Shown here piece by piece: positions 27,314 through 35,127 of a stretch of 52,392 bases of DNA. The translations under genes and the position numbers were made by a program. Position 1 is the first letter of the stretch. Each line of letters starts with the position of its first letter. A model generated the notes under the pieces. It was not told the DNA's origin. It did not search any database and saw only the letters and a list, made by a program, of their open reading frames with translations. The stretch is from an uncultured Clostridium sp. (GTDB taxonomy: Bacteria > Bacillota > Clostridia > TANB77 > CAG-508): NCBI GenBank assembly GCA_946500265.1, contig CAMMVE010000009.1, positions 1-52,392 of the forward strand. The letters are read 5' to 3'.

Positions 27314-28555
27314 ATGAAAAATTCTTTTAAAGCTGTAAGCGCAAATATAAATAATCCAAAATGGGAAAATATTGTATCTAGAGTTGTTCCTTTATATTCA
27401 AGGAATACAGACTTACGCACAGAATTTGATAGAGATTATACTAGAGTAATTCATAGTAATGCTTATAGAAGATTAAAGCACAAAACTCAAGTATTTTATT
27501 CTCCCCAAAATGACCACATTTGTACTCGTATAGAGCATGTAAATCATGTTGAATCAATAAGCCATACTATTGCACATTACTTAGGTTTAAACGAAGGCTT
27601 GTGCAGAGCTATATCTGTTGCTCACGATTTAGGTCATAGCCCTTTTGGTCATAAAGGTGAAAAAATCTTAGATGAAATATGTAAAAGAGATTTAAACTCC
27701 TCTTTTTGGCATGAAAAGAATGGATTATATCTTGTTGATAATATAGAGCTTCTTGAAGATTACGAAGGATATAAACAAAACCTAGATTTAACTTATGCTG
27801 TAAGAGACGGAATCATTTCTCATTGTGGAGAAATTGATGAAAATGTGATTAAACCTAGAAATGAATTCATAGATTTATATGATTATAATTATCCTAATCA
27901 ATTTGCTCCTTATACTTGGGAAGCTTGTATTGTTAAAATTTCAGATAAGATTTCATACATAGGTAGAGATATTGAAGATGCGATACGACTTGGTATACTT
28001 GATGAACATTTAGAGCAATTATATGATTTGCTTGGTACCAATATTACTATAAATAACACAGTTATTATAAATAACTTAATATATGACTTATGTGAAAATT
28101 CTTCTCCTGAAAAGGGCCTTGTTTTTTCTGATAGCTTCTTGGAGTTAATGAATAAAATTAAAGATTTTAATTATGAGAATATATACAATGCTAAGGTTAT
28201 GCAACCTTCCAATAATTACTTTTATGTTGTTATAAATCAAATTTATAACACATTAAAAGAAGCATATGATGGTGAAAATACCTTTAACAATTTATCAAAA
28301 CTTGGTAAGTTCTGTCCAAACCTAGTAAGAGAATTTATTGGATGGTTTAAAAATTATTCCGTTAATAACTATACAAATATTAGTGATGTCGAATCATTAC
28401 AACATACAAATAATAATATGAGAAATGGAATGAAAAATAAAGTTTTATTTGATATAACAAATCCTGAAGATTACTATTTGTCAATTATAATATATATTTC
28501 AGGTATGACTGATAAATTTGCAATAGATGCATATAATGAAATTATTAGTTTTTAA
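27314..28555 (+). CDS. dgt: Deoxyguanosinetriphosphate triphosphohydrolase-like HD protein
   Basis: This is a 413-residue protein after TTGGAGG. The HD-domain metal ligands are in RIEHVNHVESISHTIAHYLGL and AISVAHDLGHSPFGHKGE (about 73-118), with the SYIGRDIEDAIRLG stretch holding the distal Asp. This is the Dgt/dNTPase family, which removes triphosphate from dNTPs and so lowers the dNTP pool. The N-terminal RTEFDRDYTRVIHSNAYRRLKHKTQVF segment is characteristic. It stands beside the ribonucleotide-reductase genes, which make dNTPs, though it has its own promoter on the opposite strand. Confidence 0.92.
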   Translation: MKNSFKAVSANINNPKWENIVSRVVPLYSRNTDLRTEFDRDYTRVIHSNAYRRLKHKTQVFYSPQNDHICTRIEHVNHVESISHTIAHYLGLNEGLCRAISVAHDLGHSPFGHKGEKILDEICKRDLNSSFWHEKNGLYLVDNIELLEDYEGYKQNLDLTYAVRDGIISHCGEIDENVIKPRNEFIDLYDYNYPNQFAPYTWEACIVKISDKISYIGRDIEDAIRLGILDEHLEQLYDLLGTNITINNTVIINNLIYDLCENSSPEKGLVFSDSFLELMNKIKDFNYENIYNAKVMQPSNNYFYVVINQIYNTLKEAYDGENTFNNLSKLGKFCPNLVREFIGWFKNYSVNNYTNISDVESLQHTNNNMRNGMKNKVLFDITNPEDYYLSIIIYISGMTDKFAIDAYNEIISF

Positions 28556-28573
28556 GTAAATTTATGTTTAAAT

Positions 28574-28617
28574 GTGAAACGCGGGGACAGATTTTTAAAT
28601 CTGTCCCCTAGTTTCAC
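28574..28617. repeat. Intergenic palindrome, best-preserved GTGAAAC/GGGGACAG copy
   Basis: The order is GTGAAAC, GC, GGGGACAGATTT, TT, AAATCTGTCCCC, TA, GTTTCAC. The whole 44 bp is self-complementary. It sits between the ends of the converging dgt and nrdG genes and could act as a bidirectional terminator, although no long T-run follows on either side. Confidence 0.85.
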
Positions 28618-28694
28618 TCAAACTTTCTGATATATATCACTTCGAAAATTTGAAAAAAATATCTTTTTCGTTCTGTTATAAAATATTTTTAACT

Positions 28695-29198
28695 TTATAA
28701 TGCTACTTGAACGATTTTATGTTCAGCAATACATTTTTGAACATCTAGAATTCTCTGATTTTCAGAACCTTTGAATTTTAGTGTTGGATTTTTTTGCTCT
28801 TCTACAAATCTTCCATCAACCAAAACATCTATGTTTCTTAATGTTTCATCTGTAACTTCATCGTTTCTATCTTCTAGTTGTTCTAGCGTATACCCTGTAT
28901 AACACCACACATTAAAATTAGGTCTTACTTTTTTTACTTCTTTTATAAAGTCTAGAACTTCAGGAATGTTTTCTTTACAAAGTGGTTCTCCTCCACTTAT
29001 AGTAATTCCTTTTAAAATTGAATTATCACATATTCTATTTATTATAGCTTCTTTATCAAATTTCTCTCCATAGTTATAATCTTGAGCCATTGCATTATGG
29101 CAACCAGGGCAATGATGTGGGCATCCACTTACAAATAGCACTGCTCTCCATCCTACTCCATTTGATATACTTTCATCATAAAATCCTGCCATATTCAT
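28695..29198 (-). CDS. nrdG: Anaerobic ribonucleotide reductase activating enzyme (radical SAM)
   Basis: This is a 167-residue protein. CPHHCPGC near residue 26 is the CxxxCxxC iron-sulfur motif, framed by GWRAVLFVSG and HNAMAQDYNYG. GITISGGEPL is the SAM-binding GGE motif, and NFNVWCYTGYTLE follows. NrdG uses S-adenosylmethionine to make the glycyl radical on NrdD under anaerobic conditions. The start is preceded only by a weak GAAGGGATG site. The upstream partner nrdD is 218 bp away on the same strand, with a tandem-repeat region between. Confidence 0.95.
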   Translation of the reverse strand: MNMAGFYDESISNGVGWRAVLFVSGCPHHCPGCHNAMAQDYNYGEKFDKEAIINRICDNSILKGITISGGEPLCKENIPEVLDFIKEVKKVRPNFNVWCYTGYTLEQLEDRNDEVTDETLRNIDVLVDGRFVEEQKNPTLKFKGSENQRILDVQKCIAEHKIVQVAL

Positions 29199-29247
29199 TT
29201 TTATATCATCCCTTCGTTTCTACTTGTTTTTTTATTATAATTATCTA

Positions 29248-29296
29248 GGACCATCCTAAATATCTATTTGACGGATACTCAGGGCGGTCTTTTTTA
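29248..29296 (+). terminator. Terminator-like hairpin between nrdD and nrdG
   Basis: GGACCATCCTAAATATC pairs with GATACTCAGGGCGGTC, with mismatches, and is followed by TTTTTTAT on the plus strand. On the minus strand, the direction of nrdD to nrdG, the same stem has no T-run, so it may act there as a processing or stabilising structure. Confidence 0.45.
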
Positions 29297-29300
29297 TCTA

Positions 29301-29405
29301 TTTTCTTGAACATTTAGGAGTGTCCCTTTTGTTCATTTTCTTGAACTTTTAGGAGTGTCCCTTTTGTTTAATTTCTTGAACAAAAAGGAGTGTCCCTTCT
29401 GTTCA
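29301..29405. repeat. Three tandem 35-bp repeats, each able to fold
   Basis: Units 29301-29335, 29336-29370 and 29371-29405 follow without gaps. Each contains CTTGAAC, a variable AT stretch, AGGAGTGTCCCTT and TGTT(C/T)A, so that TTGAACAxAAGGA can pair with TCCCTTxTGTTCA. The AGTGTCCCTT word also occurs at 35080, which links this array to the other GTCCC-containing repeats. It is the 3' part of the nrdD-nrdG spacer. Confidence 0.85.
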
Positions 29406-29416
29406 AGTTTACATAT

Positions 29417-31717
29417 TTATGCTCCTTTTATTTCGTCTGAGCCAAGCCCTGTATGAGTAACTCTATCTTTTAATTCCGCTAATTTTGCATTATTCCAACG
29501 TGATGTCGTTCCTACTAAATACCCTGTTATTCTTTGTATTGTGTCTATTTCGTCACTTCCACATACTGGACATTCTTTTAAATTTGGATCTGCATTTTCA
29601 AATCCGCAATGCATACATCTTGATCTTGTATGGTTTACACTTCCATATCCCATATTGTATTTGTCCATTAAATCTACTACTGCTTCTATTGTATCTGGGT
29701 TATGTGTTGCATCTCCATCTAACTCTATGTAGAATATATGTCCACCTCTTGTTAAATCGTGGTATGGTGCTTCTATTCTAGCTTTATGCTCTGCTGTACA
29801 TTTATACCATACTGGCACATGGTTACTATTTGTGTAGTATTCTCTATCTGTAACTCCTAATATTATTCCGAATTCTTTTCTATCTATTTTTGTAAATCTT
29901 CCTGCTAATCCTTCTGCTGGTGTTGCTAATACTGAATAATTCAAATCATATCTATCTGAGAAGCCATCTACAAGTTCTTTTAGCTCTCCTATTATTTCTA
30001 GTCCTAGTTTTTGTGATTCTTCAGATTCTCCATGATGTTTTCCTGTTAAAACAGTTAAACATTCTGCTAATCCTATAAATCCTATTCCTAATGTTCCGTG
30101 TTTTAACAATGGTTCAACAGGATCATTTGGTTTTAAATTCTCGCTTCCTACCCATAGTCCAGACATTAATAGTGGAAATTGTTTTGCTATTGCTGTGCAT
30201 TGGAATCTATATCTGTCATATAATTGTCTTGCTGTAACATTTGCATATTTGTCCAATTTTTGCATAAATATTTTCTTTACTGCCTTTTTATAAGCTGCTG
30301 TCATATGTTCTTCAGAACCTCTACCTAATTCAAATTTTACCCCTGTTTGTTCTTGTGCTTCTAATGCTGATTCTATTGCAAGTCTTGGTAAATTAATTGT
30401 AGAGAATGATAAATTTCCTCTTCCTATTGATGTTTTCTCACCATGTCTATCTTCAAATACTCTTGTTCTACATCCCATTGTAGCACATTCATATTTATAT
30501 CTTTCTGGATCATTAGCGTCCCATTTTTCATTTTGATTAAATGTTGCATCTAAATTTATGAAATTTGGGAAGAATCTTTTTGCTGTTACTCTACATGCTA
30601 ATTTATACAAATCATAGTTTTTATCCTCTGGTAAGTAATTTACTCCTCTTTTCTTTTTCCAGATTTGAATTGGGAATATTGGTGTTTCATTATTTCCAAC
30701 TCCTCTTTCTGTAGATAAAAGAGTTTCTCTTATTATGCATCTTCCCTCTGGAGATGTATCTGTTCCATAGTTTATAGAACTAAATACAACTTGGTTTCCT
30801 CCTCTAGAATGAATTGTGTTCATATTATGTATAAATGCTTCCATTGATTGATGTACTCTACCAACAGTATTGTTTATTGCTTCTTGGATATATTTTTCAT
30901 CACCTTGTAGCCCTTTAACTGGTTTCTTGATATAATCGTCTATTTTTATATCTAAAAGATGAGATAAATCTTTTTCTAAGAATTCTGCAATTTTGTTAAT
31001 TTCTTCTTTATAAGTTAATCTTACATATGGAGCCAAATAGTAATCAAACGCTGGAATAGCTTGTCCACCATGCATTTCATTCTGAACAGTTTCCATAGAT
31101 ATACATCCCAAAATACTTGCTGTTTCTATTCTTTTAGCTGGTCTTGATGCGCCATGTCCTGCTTTGAAGCCTTCTCTTAAAATTTTATCTAGTGGATGTT
31201 GAAGGCATGTAAGCGATTTTGTTGGATAATAGTCTTTATCGTGAATGTGAATATATCCTCCCTTAAATGCTTCTCTTGCTTCTGTTGATAATAAGAAATC
31301 GTCAACAAATGGTTTTGTTGTTTCTGAAGCAAATTTCATCATCATTCCTGCTGGAGTGTCTGCATTCATATTTGCATTTTCTCTTGTTATATCATTTGCT
31401 TTTGCACCAATTATCTCTAAAAATACTTCTTTTGTTTTAGACTTTCTTGCTACATCTCTGTTATATCTATATGTAATGTAGCTTTGTGCAACTTCTTTTC
31501 TTGATGATGCCATTAATTTTTTCTCTACAGCATCTTGTATATCATATACAGAAGCTTGATTTTTATCTTCAAATTGTTTTTGAACACTTGATGCAATTTT
31601 ATTTGCTAAATCTATATCTACACCTCCTGGTGTTTGTGACATCGCTAATGTAATTGCCTTTACTATTCTTTCTGGATTAAATTCTACTACTCTTCCATCT
31701 CTTTTAATTACTTGCAT
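29417..31717 (-). CDS. nrdD: Anaerobic ribonucleoside-triphosphate reductase (class III)
   Basis: This is a 766-residue enzyme with a GGGAGG site before the ATG. The N-terminal ATP-cone starts MQVIKRDGRVVEFNPERI and senses ATP/dATP. The barrel core includes GGYIHIHDKDYYPTKSLTCLQHPL and the PTEGLAGRF-type segment (read as ATPAEGLAGRFTKIDRKEFG). The C-terminus holds a zinc site (CMHC ... CPVC) and the glycyl-radical loop RITGYLVG. It reduces NTPs to dNTPs without oxygen and is activated by NrdG. A Crp/Fnr-type palindrome and a -10 box lie upstream (31822-31870). Confidence 0.95.
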   Translation of the reverse strand: MQVIKRDGRVVEFNPERIVKAITLAMSQTPGGVDIDLANKIASSVQKQFEDKNQASVYDIQDAVEKKLMASSRKEVAQSYITYRYNRDVARKSKTKEVFLEIIGAKANDITRENANMNADTPAGMMMKFASETTKPFVDDFLLSTEAREAFKGGYIHIHDKDYYPTKSLTCLQHPLDKILREGFKAGHGASRPAKRIETASILGCISMETVQNEMHGGQAIPAFDYYLAPYVRLTYKEEINKIAEFLEKDLSHLLDIKIDDYIKKPVKGLQGDEKYIQEAINNTVGRVHQSMEAFIHNMNTIHSRGGNQVVFSSINYGTDTSPEGRCIIRETLLSTERGVGNNETPIFPIQIWKKKRGVNYLPEDKNYDLYKLACRVTAKRFFPNFINLDATFNQNEKWDANDPERYKYECATMGCRTRVFEDRHGEKTSIGRGNLSFSTINLPRLAIESALEAQEQTGVKFELGRGSEEHMTAAYKKAVKKIFMQKLDKYANVTARQLYDRYRFQCTAIAKQFPLLMSGLWVGSENLKPNDPVEPLLKHGTLGIGFIGLAECLTVLTGKHHGESEESQKLGLEIIGELKELVDGFSDRYDLNYSVLATPAEGLAGRFTKIDRKEFGIILGVTDREYYTNSNHVPVWYKCTAEHKARIEAPYHDLTRGGHIFYIELDGDATHNPDTIEAVVDLMDKYNMGYGSVNHTRSRCMHCGFENADPNLKECPVCGSDEIDTIQRITGYLVGTTSRWNNAKLAELKDRVTHTGLGSDEIKGA

Positions 31718-31821
31718 TTTTGGTTCCTCCCTTTTATATTTATGTATAATGCTTTTAGCACTATTTTTGTACAGGTTATGTTTTATTTTTTAACATGTCC
31801 CCTTAAATTTAATATGGCTAT

Positions 31822-31870
31822 ATTATATCTCTAAATTTTTATAATTCTGTTGCAAAAGTCACAGATTATG
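31822..31870 (-). promoter_or_regulatory. nrdD promoter with Crp/Fnr-type palindrome
   Basis: On the minus strand TGTGAC-TTTT-GCAACA (31863-31848) is an inverted repeat of the Crp/Fnr type. Twenty bases after it is TATAAT (31827-31822), which puts the palindrome centre near -40 to -42, the usual place of a class II activator site. A 26-bp block around it differs from the block upstream of the second nrdD (33973-33998) at only two positions. A second conserved block, GTTACAAATTTTTTGCTT, starts at 31945, exactly 100 bp from the first. The rest of 31718-32079 shows no gene. Confidence 0.7.
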
Positions 31871-32079
31871 AAAAATATTTTTTTAAATTATTTTGCGTTA
31901 GAGCCTCTTGTTTTTGTGAACTATTACTGAAATATTACATTTATGTTACAAATTTTTTGCTTGTTTTTAGGGCTTTTCCTTCTTGTTTCATTTATTTTTG
32001 TTTTATGTAATTTTTTTATCTGAAACTGTTTGTCTAACATGCAGAGTTCAAAGTCTTTAGCGTATGTAAATTTTTTACA

Positions 32080-33897
32080 TTAAACTAATTCAGCATATTT
32101 TACATTGTTGTAAATGTAATTTATTAATTCTTTTATCCCATTTTCGTCCATGTTTTTTATATCTATTTGAGATATTGCTCCTCCTGTGGATATCTTCTGA
32201 ATTTCCGCTTCAAGTTTTAATCTCTCATATAAATTTTCTTCTTTATTTTGCGATATAAATGGCGTTTTTGCACATAGTACAAATCCTATATTAGTTTCTT
32301 TTTTCCATTTTTCCACCACGTCTTTTATGTGTTTTATAACTTTTAATTCAAAATCATTTTCATTTTTAAATAATTCATCTTTTTTTATTAAGTCCTTCAT
32401 TTCATATAATCCTGTATATCCTAATGTCAATGTAGAATACCCATTTCTTAACAATGCATCTATTGTCTCGCCACTTTCTAATCTAGAAATTGCTCCATAT
32501 TGCCAATGCAACGGACTTATGTCTGATTTAATCCCAACTAATGCATAATGTCTACACATTAGTGCTTCAAAAGCCAAGTCTAATGCTTCATCTAGTTTTT
32601 TCCAGAACTCACTCTCACTTTTGTTAGATTCTTTTACTATCTTAGGTAAATTTATGCTTACTATTCCTTGATTAAATCTACCTTCAAATTTATATTCTCC
32701 ATTTGTATTCCTCCATGGTGATAAAAAGTTTCCATCTTCCATTGGACTAAATACATTCCCATTATATTCTGCTCTCATCTTTTTAGCTGAAATATAGCTT
32801 GGAGATTTTCTCTCTTTAGTACATTTTATTGCTAATTCTGTAAGGTAGTCATATTCGCCACCATTAAGAGAATTACATTCATCTAGTACATAAACTAAAT
32901 TTGGAGATTTTGGAGCTATTTTTTCTCCATTTTCATCTTTTACTCCATTTAATCTTTGTTTTAATATTTCTTCTATAATTCTAGCATTTTCCTTTATATA
33001 TGGGTCTTTTTCATCTAAGTGCAGAAAAAGTGTAATGCGAGTTTTCTTTCCAGTAGCTATTTCCAACATATTAATTTGATATTGAATTAATTGAATACTA
33101 TACTCAAGTTCAGCTCTTACTCTTTTTTCTACTAAGTCATTAATCTCATTTTGTGACAGACTCTTTCCATATTCATTCTCAATTTGTTCTTTATTTCTCT
33201 CATAGCTTTTCCTTAAGTACTTTCCAAAATGAGCCATATCAATTGACTGTTCTCCATATTGGTTACCTAATATTCCTGCGATTATTTGAGACGTAATTGC
33301 ACATGCTACCAAGAAACTCTTTGGTGATTCTATCATAACCCCATTTATTACTGTTCCATTATCAAGCATATTTGATATATCAACTATACAACTATTAATC
33401 ATTGGATGTACAAAATATTCTTTTCGATGAAAATGTATAATACCATCCTCATCTGCTTTTGCTATTTTTTCAGGAAGAAGTAGCCTTTTGGTTAAATCTC
33501 TTGATACCGCACCTGCAATAAAATTTCTTTGAGATGAAGCTATCATTTTATTTTTTGCAAAGTCATTTTCTCCATTGTCATTTCTAATTATTCCTAGTAT
33601 TGTCTCATCTGTTGTATTCTGTTTTCTTACTAAAGCTCTTGTATAACGATAAACAATATATTTTTTGGCTAATTCATATTTCTTTAGCTCCATTAGTTTT
33701 TCTTCAATAATATCTTGAATATCTTCAACAAGAATTCTTTTTTTGTTAAGCTCTTCTATGTACGCAATTATTCCTTCTATATCTTCTTCTGATGCTCTTT
33801 TAGTGCTACTAACTTCTTTGTTTGCTTTTTCAATAGCAATTTTTATTTTGCTACTATCATAATCAACTGCTCTTCCATCTCTTTTTATAACTTTCAT
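32080..33897 (-). CDS. NrdD paralogue lacking the zinc and glycyl-radical C-terminus
   Basis: This is a 605-residue protein with an AAGGAGG site. It has the ATP-cone (MKVIKRDGRAVDYDSSKIKI) and the class III reductase barrel: GIIHFHRKEYFVHPMINSC, SNMLDNGTVINGVMIESPKSF, TELAIKCTKERKSPSYISAKKM. The two substrate-site cysteines of these segments are present. In normal NrdD proteins the segment like STGGAISQIDIKNMDENGI is followed by a zinc-ribbon and an RxxGY radical loop. Here the frame ends shortly after, at NNVKYAELV, and the segment before it is also shortened. The 270 bases downstream do not encode the missing part in any frame I read. It may be a regulatory or heterodimer partner, or a decaying copy. 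Confidence 0.8.
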   Translation of the reverse strand: MKVIKRDGRAVDYDSSKIKIAIEKANKEVSSTKRASEEDIEGIIAYIEELNKKRILVEDIQDIIEEKLMELKKYELAKKYIVYRYTRALVRKQNTTDETILGIIRNDNGENDFAKNKMIASSQRNFIAGAVSRDLTKRLLLPEKIAKADEDGIIHFHRKEYFVHPMINSCIVDISNMLDNGTVINGVMIESPKSFLVACAITSQIIAGILGNQYGEQSIDMAHFGKYLRKSYERNKEQIENEYGKSLSQNEINDLVEKRVRAELEYSIQLIQYQINMLEIATGKKTRITLFLHLDEKDPYIKENARIIEEILKQRLNGVKDENGEKIAPKSPNLVYVLDECNSLNGGEYDYLTELAIKCTKERKSPSYISAKKMRAEYNGNVFSPMEDGNFLSPWRNTNGEYKFEGRFNQGIVSINLPKIVKESNKSESEFWKKLDEALDLAFEALMCRHYALVGIKSDISPLHWQYGAISRLESGETIDALLRNGYSTLTLGYTGLYEMKDLIKKDELFKNENDFELKVIKHIKDVVEKWKKETNIGFVLCAKTPFISQNKEENLYERLKLEAEIQKISTGGAISQIDIKNMDENGIKELINYIYNNVKYAELV

Positions 33898-33947
33898 ATG
33901 TTATAGCCTCCTTGGCGATATATTTATTGCCTAGAAAATTTATTCAT

Positions 33948-33998
33948 ATTATATATTTTTTTCTACATTTTTTTCTGTTGCATAAGTCACATATTATG
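33948..33998 (-). promoter_or_regulatory. Promoter of the nrdD paralogue with Crp/Fnr-type palindrome
   Basis: On the minus strand TGTGAC-TTAT-GCAACA (33991-33976) is followed by TATATAAT, giving a -10 box 20 to 22 bases downstream (33953-33948). The arrangement matches that of nrdD at 31822-31870, and the second shared block GTTACAAGTTTTTGCCT starts at 34073, again 100 bp away. The two intergenic regions therefore look like copies of one promoter. Confidence 0.68.
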
Positions 33999-34086
33999 TG
34001 TGCTCATTTTTTGTTCTAGAGAGAGTAAGTAGATTTTGTTTATTTTCAAATATTAAATTTTTGTTACAAGTTTTTGCCTCATTTTA

Positions 34087-34115
34087 TTGATTTTGAGCCT
34101 TGTTTCCTTTATAAT
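34087..34115 (+). promoter_or_regulatory. Promoter of the Crp/Fnr regulator gene
   Basis: TTGATT (34087-34092) and TATAAT (34110-34115) are separated by 17 bases. The -35 box abuts the GTTACAAG block shared by the nrdD promoters, so the regulator and the nrdD paralogue are transcribed divergently from one control region. A 5' leader of roughly 150 bases with a palindrome follows. Confidence 0.65.
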
Positions 34116-34167
34116 AGTTTTATGTAGATATGCTTTTAATAAGATTATTAATATTTGCCTTAAACCA

Positions 34168-34211
34168 GTGAAACACTGTGGACAGATTTAAATCTGTCCA
34201 CCGAGCTTTAC
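34168..34211. repeat. Intergenic palindrome in the leader of the Crp/Fnr gene
   Basis: GTGAAACACTG, GGACAGATTT, AAATCTGTCC and CTTTAC in order; the outer right arm has diverged (GAGCTTTAC instead of GTTTCAC). Unlike most copies it lies between a promoter and a start codon, so it would fold in the mRNA leader. Confidence 0.8.
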
Positions 34212-34272
34212 TAATAAGATTTTAAAAGAATCATATAATACAGAATTTTGGCTTTTGGAGGAAGGTTTATCA

Positions 34273-34905
34273 ATGAGTAATGACTTTAATATAGATAATT
34301 TTTACTATACATTTTCATGTAATTGCAAAAAGGTACAAAAAAAGACCTTCTCAAAAGGTCAAGTAATTACCACATATATTCAAAAACGTAATCAATTATG
34401 CATATTATTACGTGGTAATGCGGATTTGGTTAGATACGACTTAAATGGAAATAGAACTATTGTAGAACATTTTTCTAAATCAGCATTATTTGGTGAGGTT
34501 TTTTATAAAGTAACAACAAATAATGAACTTCTTGTAGAAGCAAAATCCAAATGTACTGTATTATTTTATATATATGACCAATTAAAGGCTCCTTGTACAA
34601 AGGGCTGTGAATTTCATAATCAATTGGCTGAACATTTGCCAGAATTGATACTAAACAAAATAACAGAGTTAAATACAAGAATAGAGCTCTTAACGCAAAG
34701 AACTACGCGTGACAAATTATTAATGTATTTTTCAATGATATCTACAAGGAAACTATCAAAGACATTTGAATTACCACTTTCTTTGACAGACCTTGCAGAT
34801 TATCTTAGTGTAGATAGAAGTGCAATGATGCGTGAGCTAAAACTGCTAAAAGAAGATGGATTAGTAGATAAAATTGGAAATAGAATTATTTTGCTATATG
34901 AATAG
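34273..34905 (+). CDS. Crp/Fnr-family transcription regulator
   Basis: The ATG at 34273 follows TTGGAGGAAGG and gives 210 residues. The N-terminal cyclic-nucleotide-binding-like fold covers about residues 20-110 (FSKGQVITTY, LCILLRGNADLVRYDLNGNRTIVEHF, ALFGEVFY). The long dimer helix and a winged helix-turn-helix follow (SLTDLADYLSVDRSAMMRELKLLKEDGLV, about 168-197). The residues that bind cAMP in Crp are not evident. Four cysteines in two pairs (C16/C18 and C108/C112) could bind a metal or an iron-sulfur cluster. Its position beside the nrdD genes and the Crp/Fnr palindromes upstream of them make it the likely activator of that locus. Confidence 0.88.
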   Translation: MSNDFNIDNFYYTFSCNCKKVQKKTFSKGQVITTYIQKRNQLCILLRGNADLVRYDLNGNRTIVEHFSKSALFGEVFYKVTTNNELLVEAKSKCTVLFYIYDQLKAPCTKGCEFHNQLAEHLPELILNKITELNTRIELLTQRTTRDKLLMYFSMISTRKLSKTFELPLSLTDLADYLSVDRSAMMRELKLLKEDGLVDKIGNRIILLYE

Positions 34906-35042
34906 TTCTTTCCATCTTTGCATATACAAAACTCTTTAACATTATATTCAAGTTTTTCTCGTATATACTAGGATTTGTAATTTTATTTAAATTGTCATTT
35001 TTATTTTCTCATAAACACTTATTAGTAAATAAGCATTTCTAG

Positions 35043-35125
35043 GTCTGTCCCTTTTGTTCCAAGCTTTTGGACTCTTGGAGTGTCCCTTTGTCCCAAAAAT
35101 GGGACAATGGAACCGTCCCCTTGTT
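35043..35125. repeat. GTCCC-rich repeat cluster at the 3' end of the DUF2207 gene
   Basis: GTCTGTCCCTTTTGTTCC, AGTGTCCCTTTGTCCC, TGGGACAATGG and AACCGTCCCC follow in 83 bp. TTTGTCCCA and TGGGACAA form a hairpin. The first two words are shared with the 35-bp array at 29301. Elements with GGGAC...GTCCCC words are known from other Firmicutes as REP-like repeats; no associated transposase is in this window. Confidence 0.65.
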
Positions 35126-35127
35126 TC

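Noticed and set aside
29301..29405. CRISPR array
   Set aside because: The three 35-bp units are contiguous, have no unique spacers, and no cas genes are in the window.
32080..32350. Sequencing frameshift hiding the rest of the nrdD paralogue
   Set aside because: I read the bases after the stop for the zinc and RxxGY motifs and found none, and the segment before the stop is also shortened, so a single frameshift does not explain the short end.
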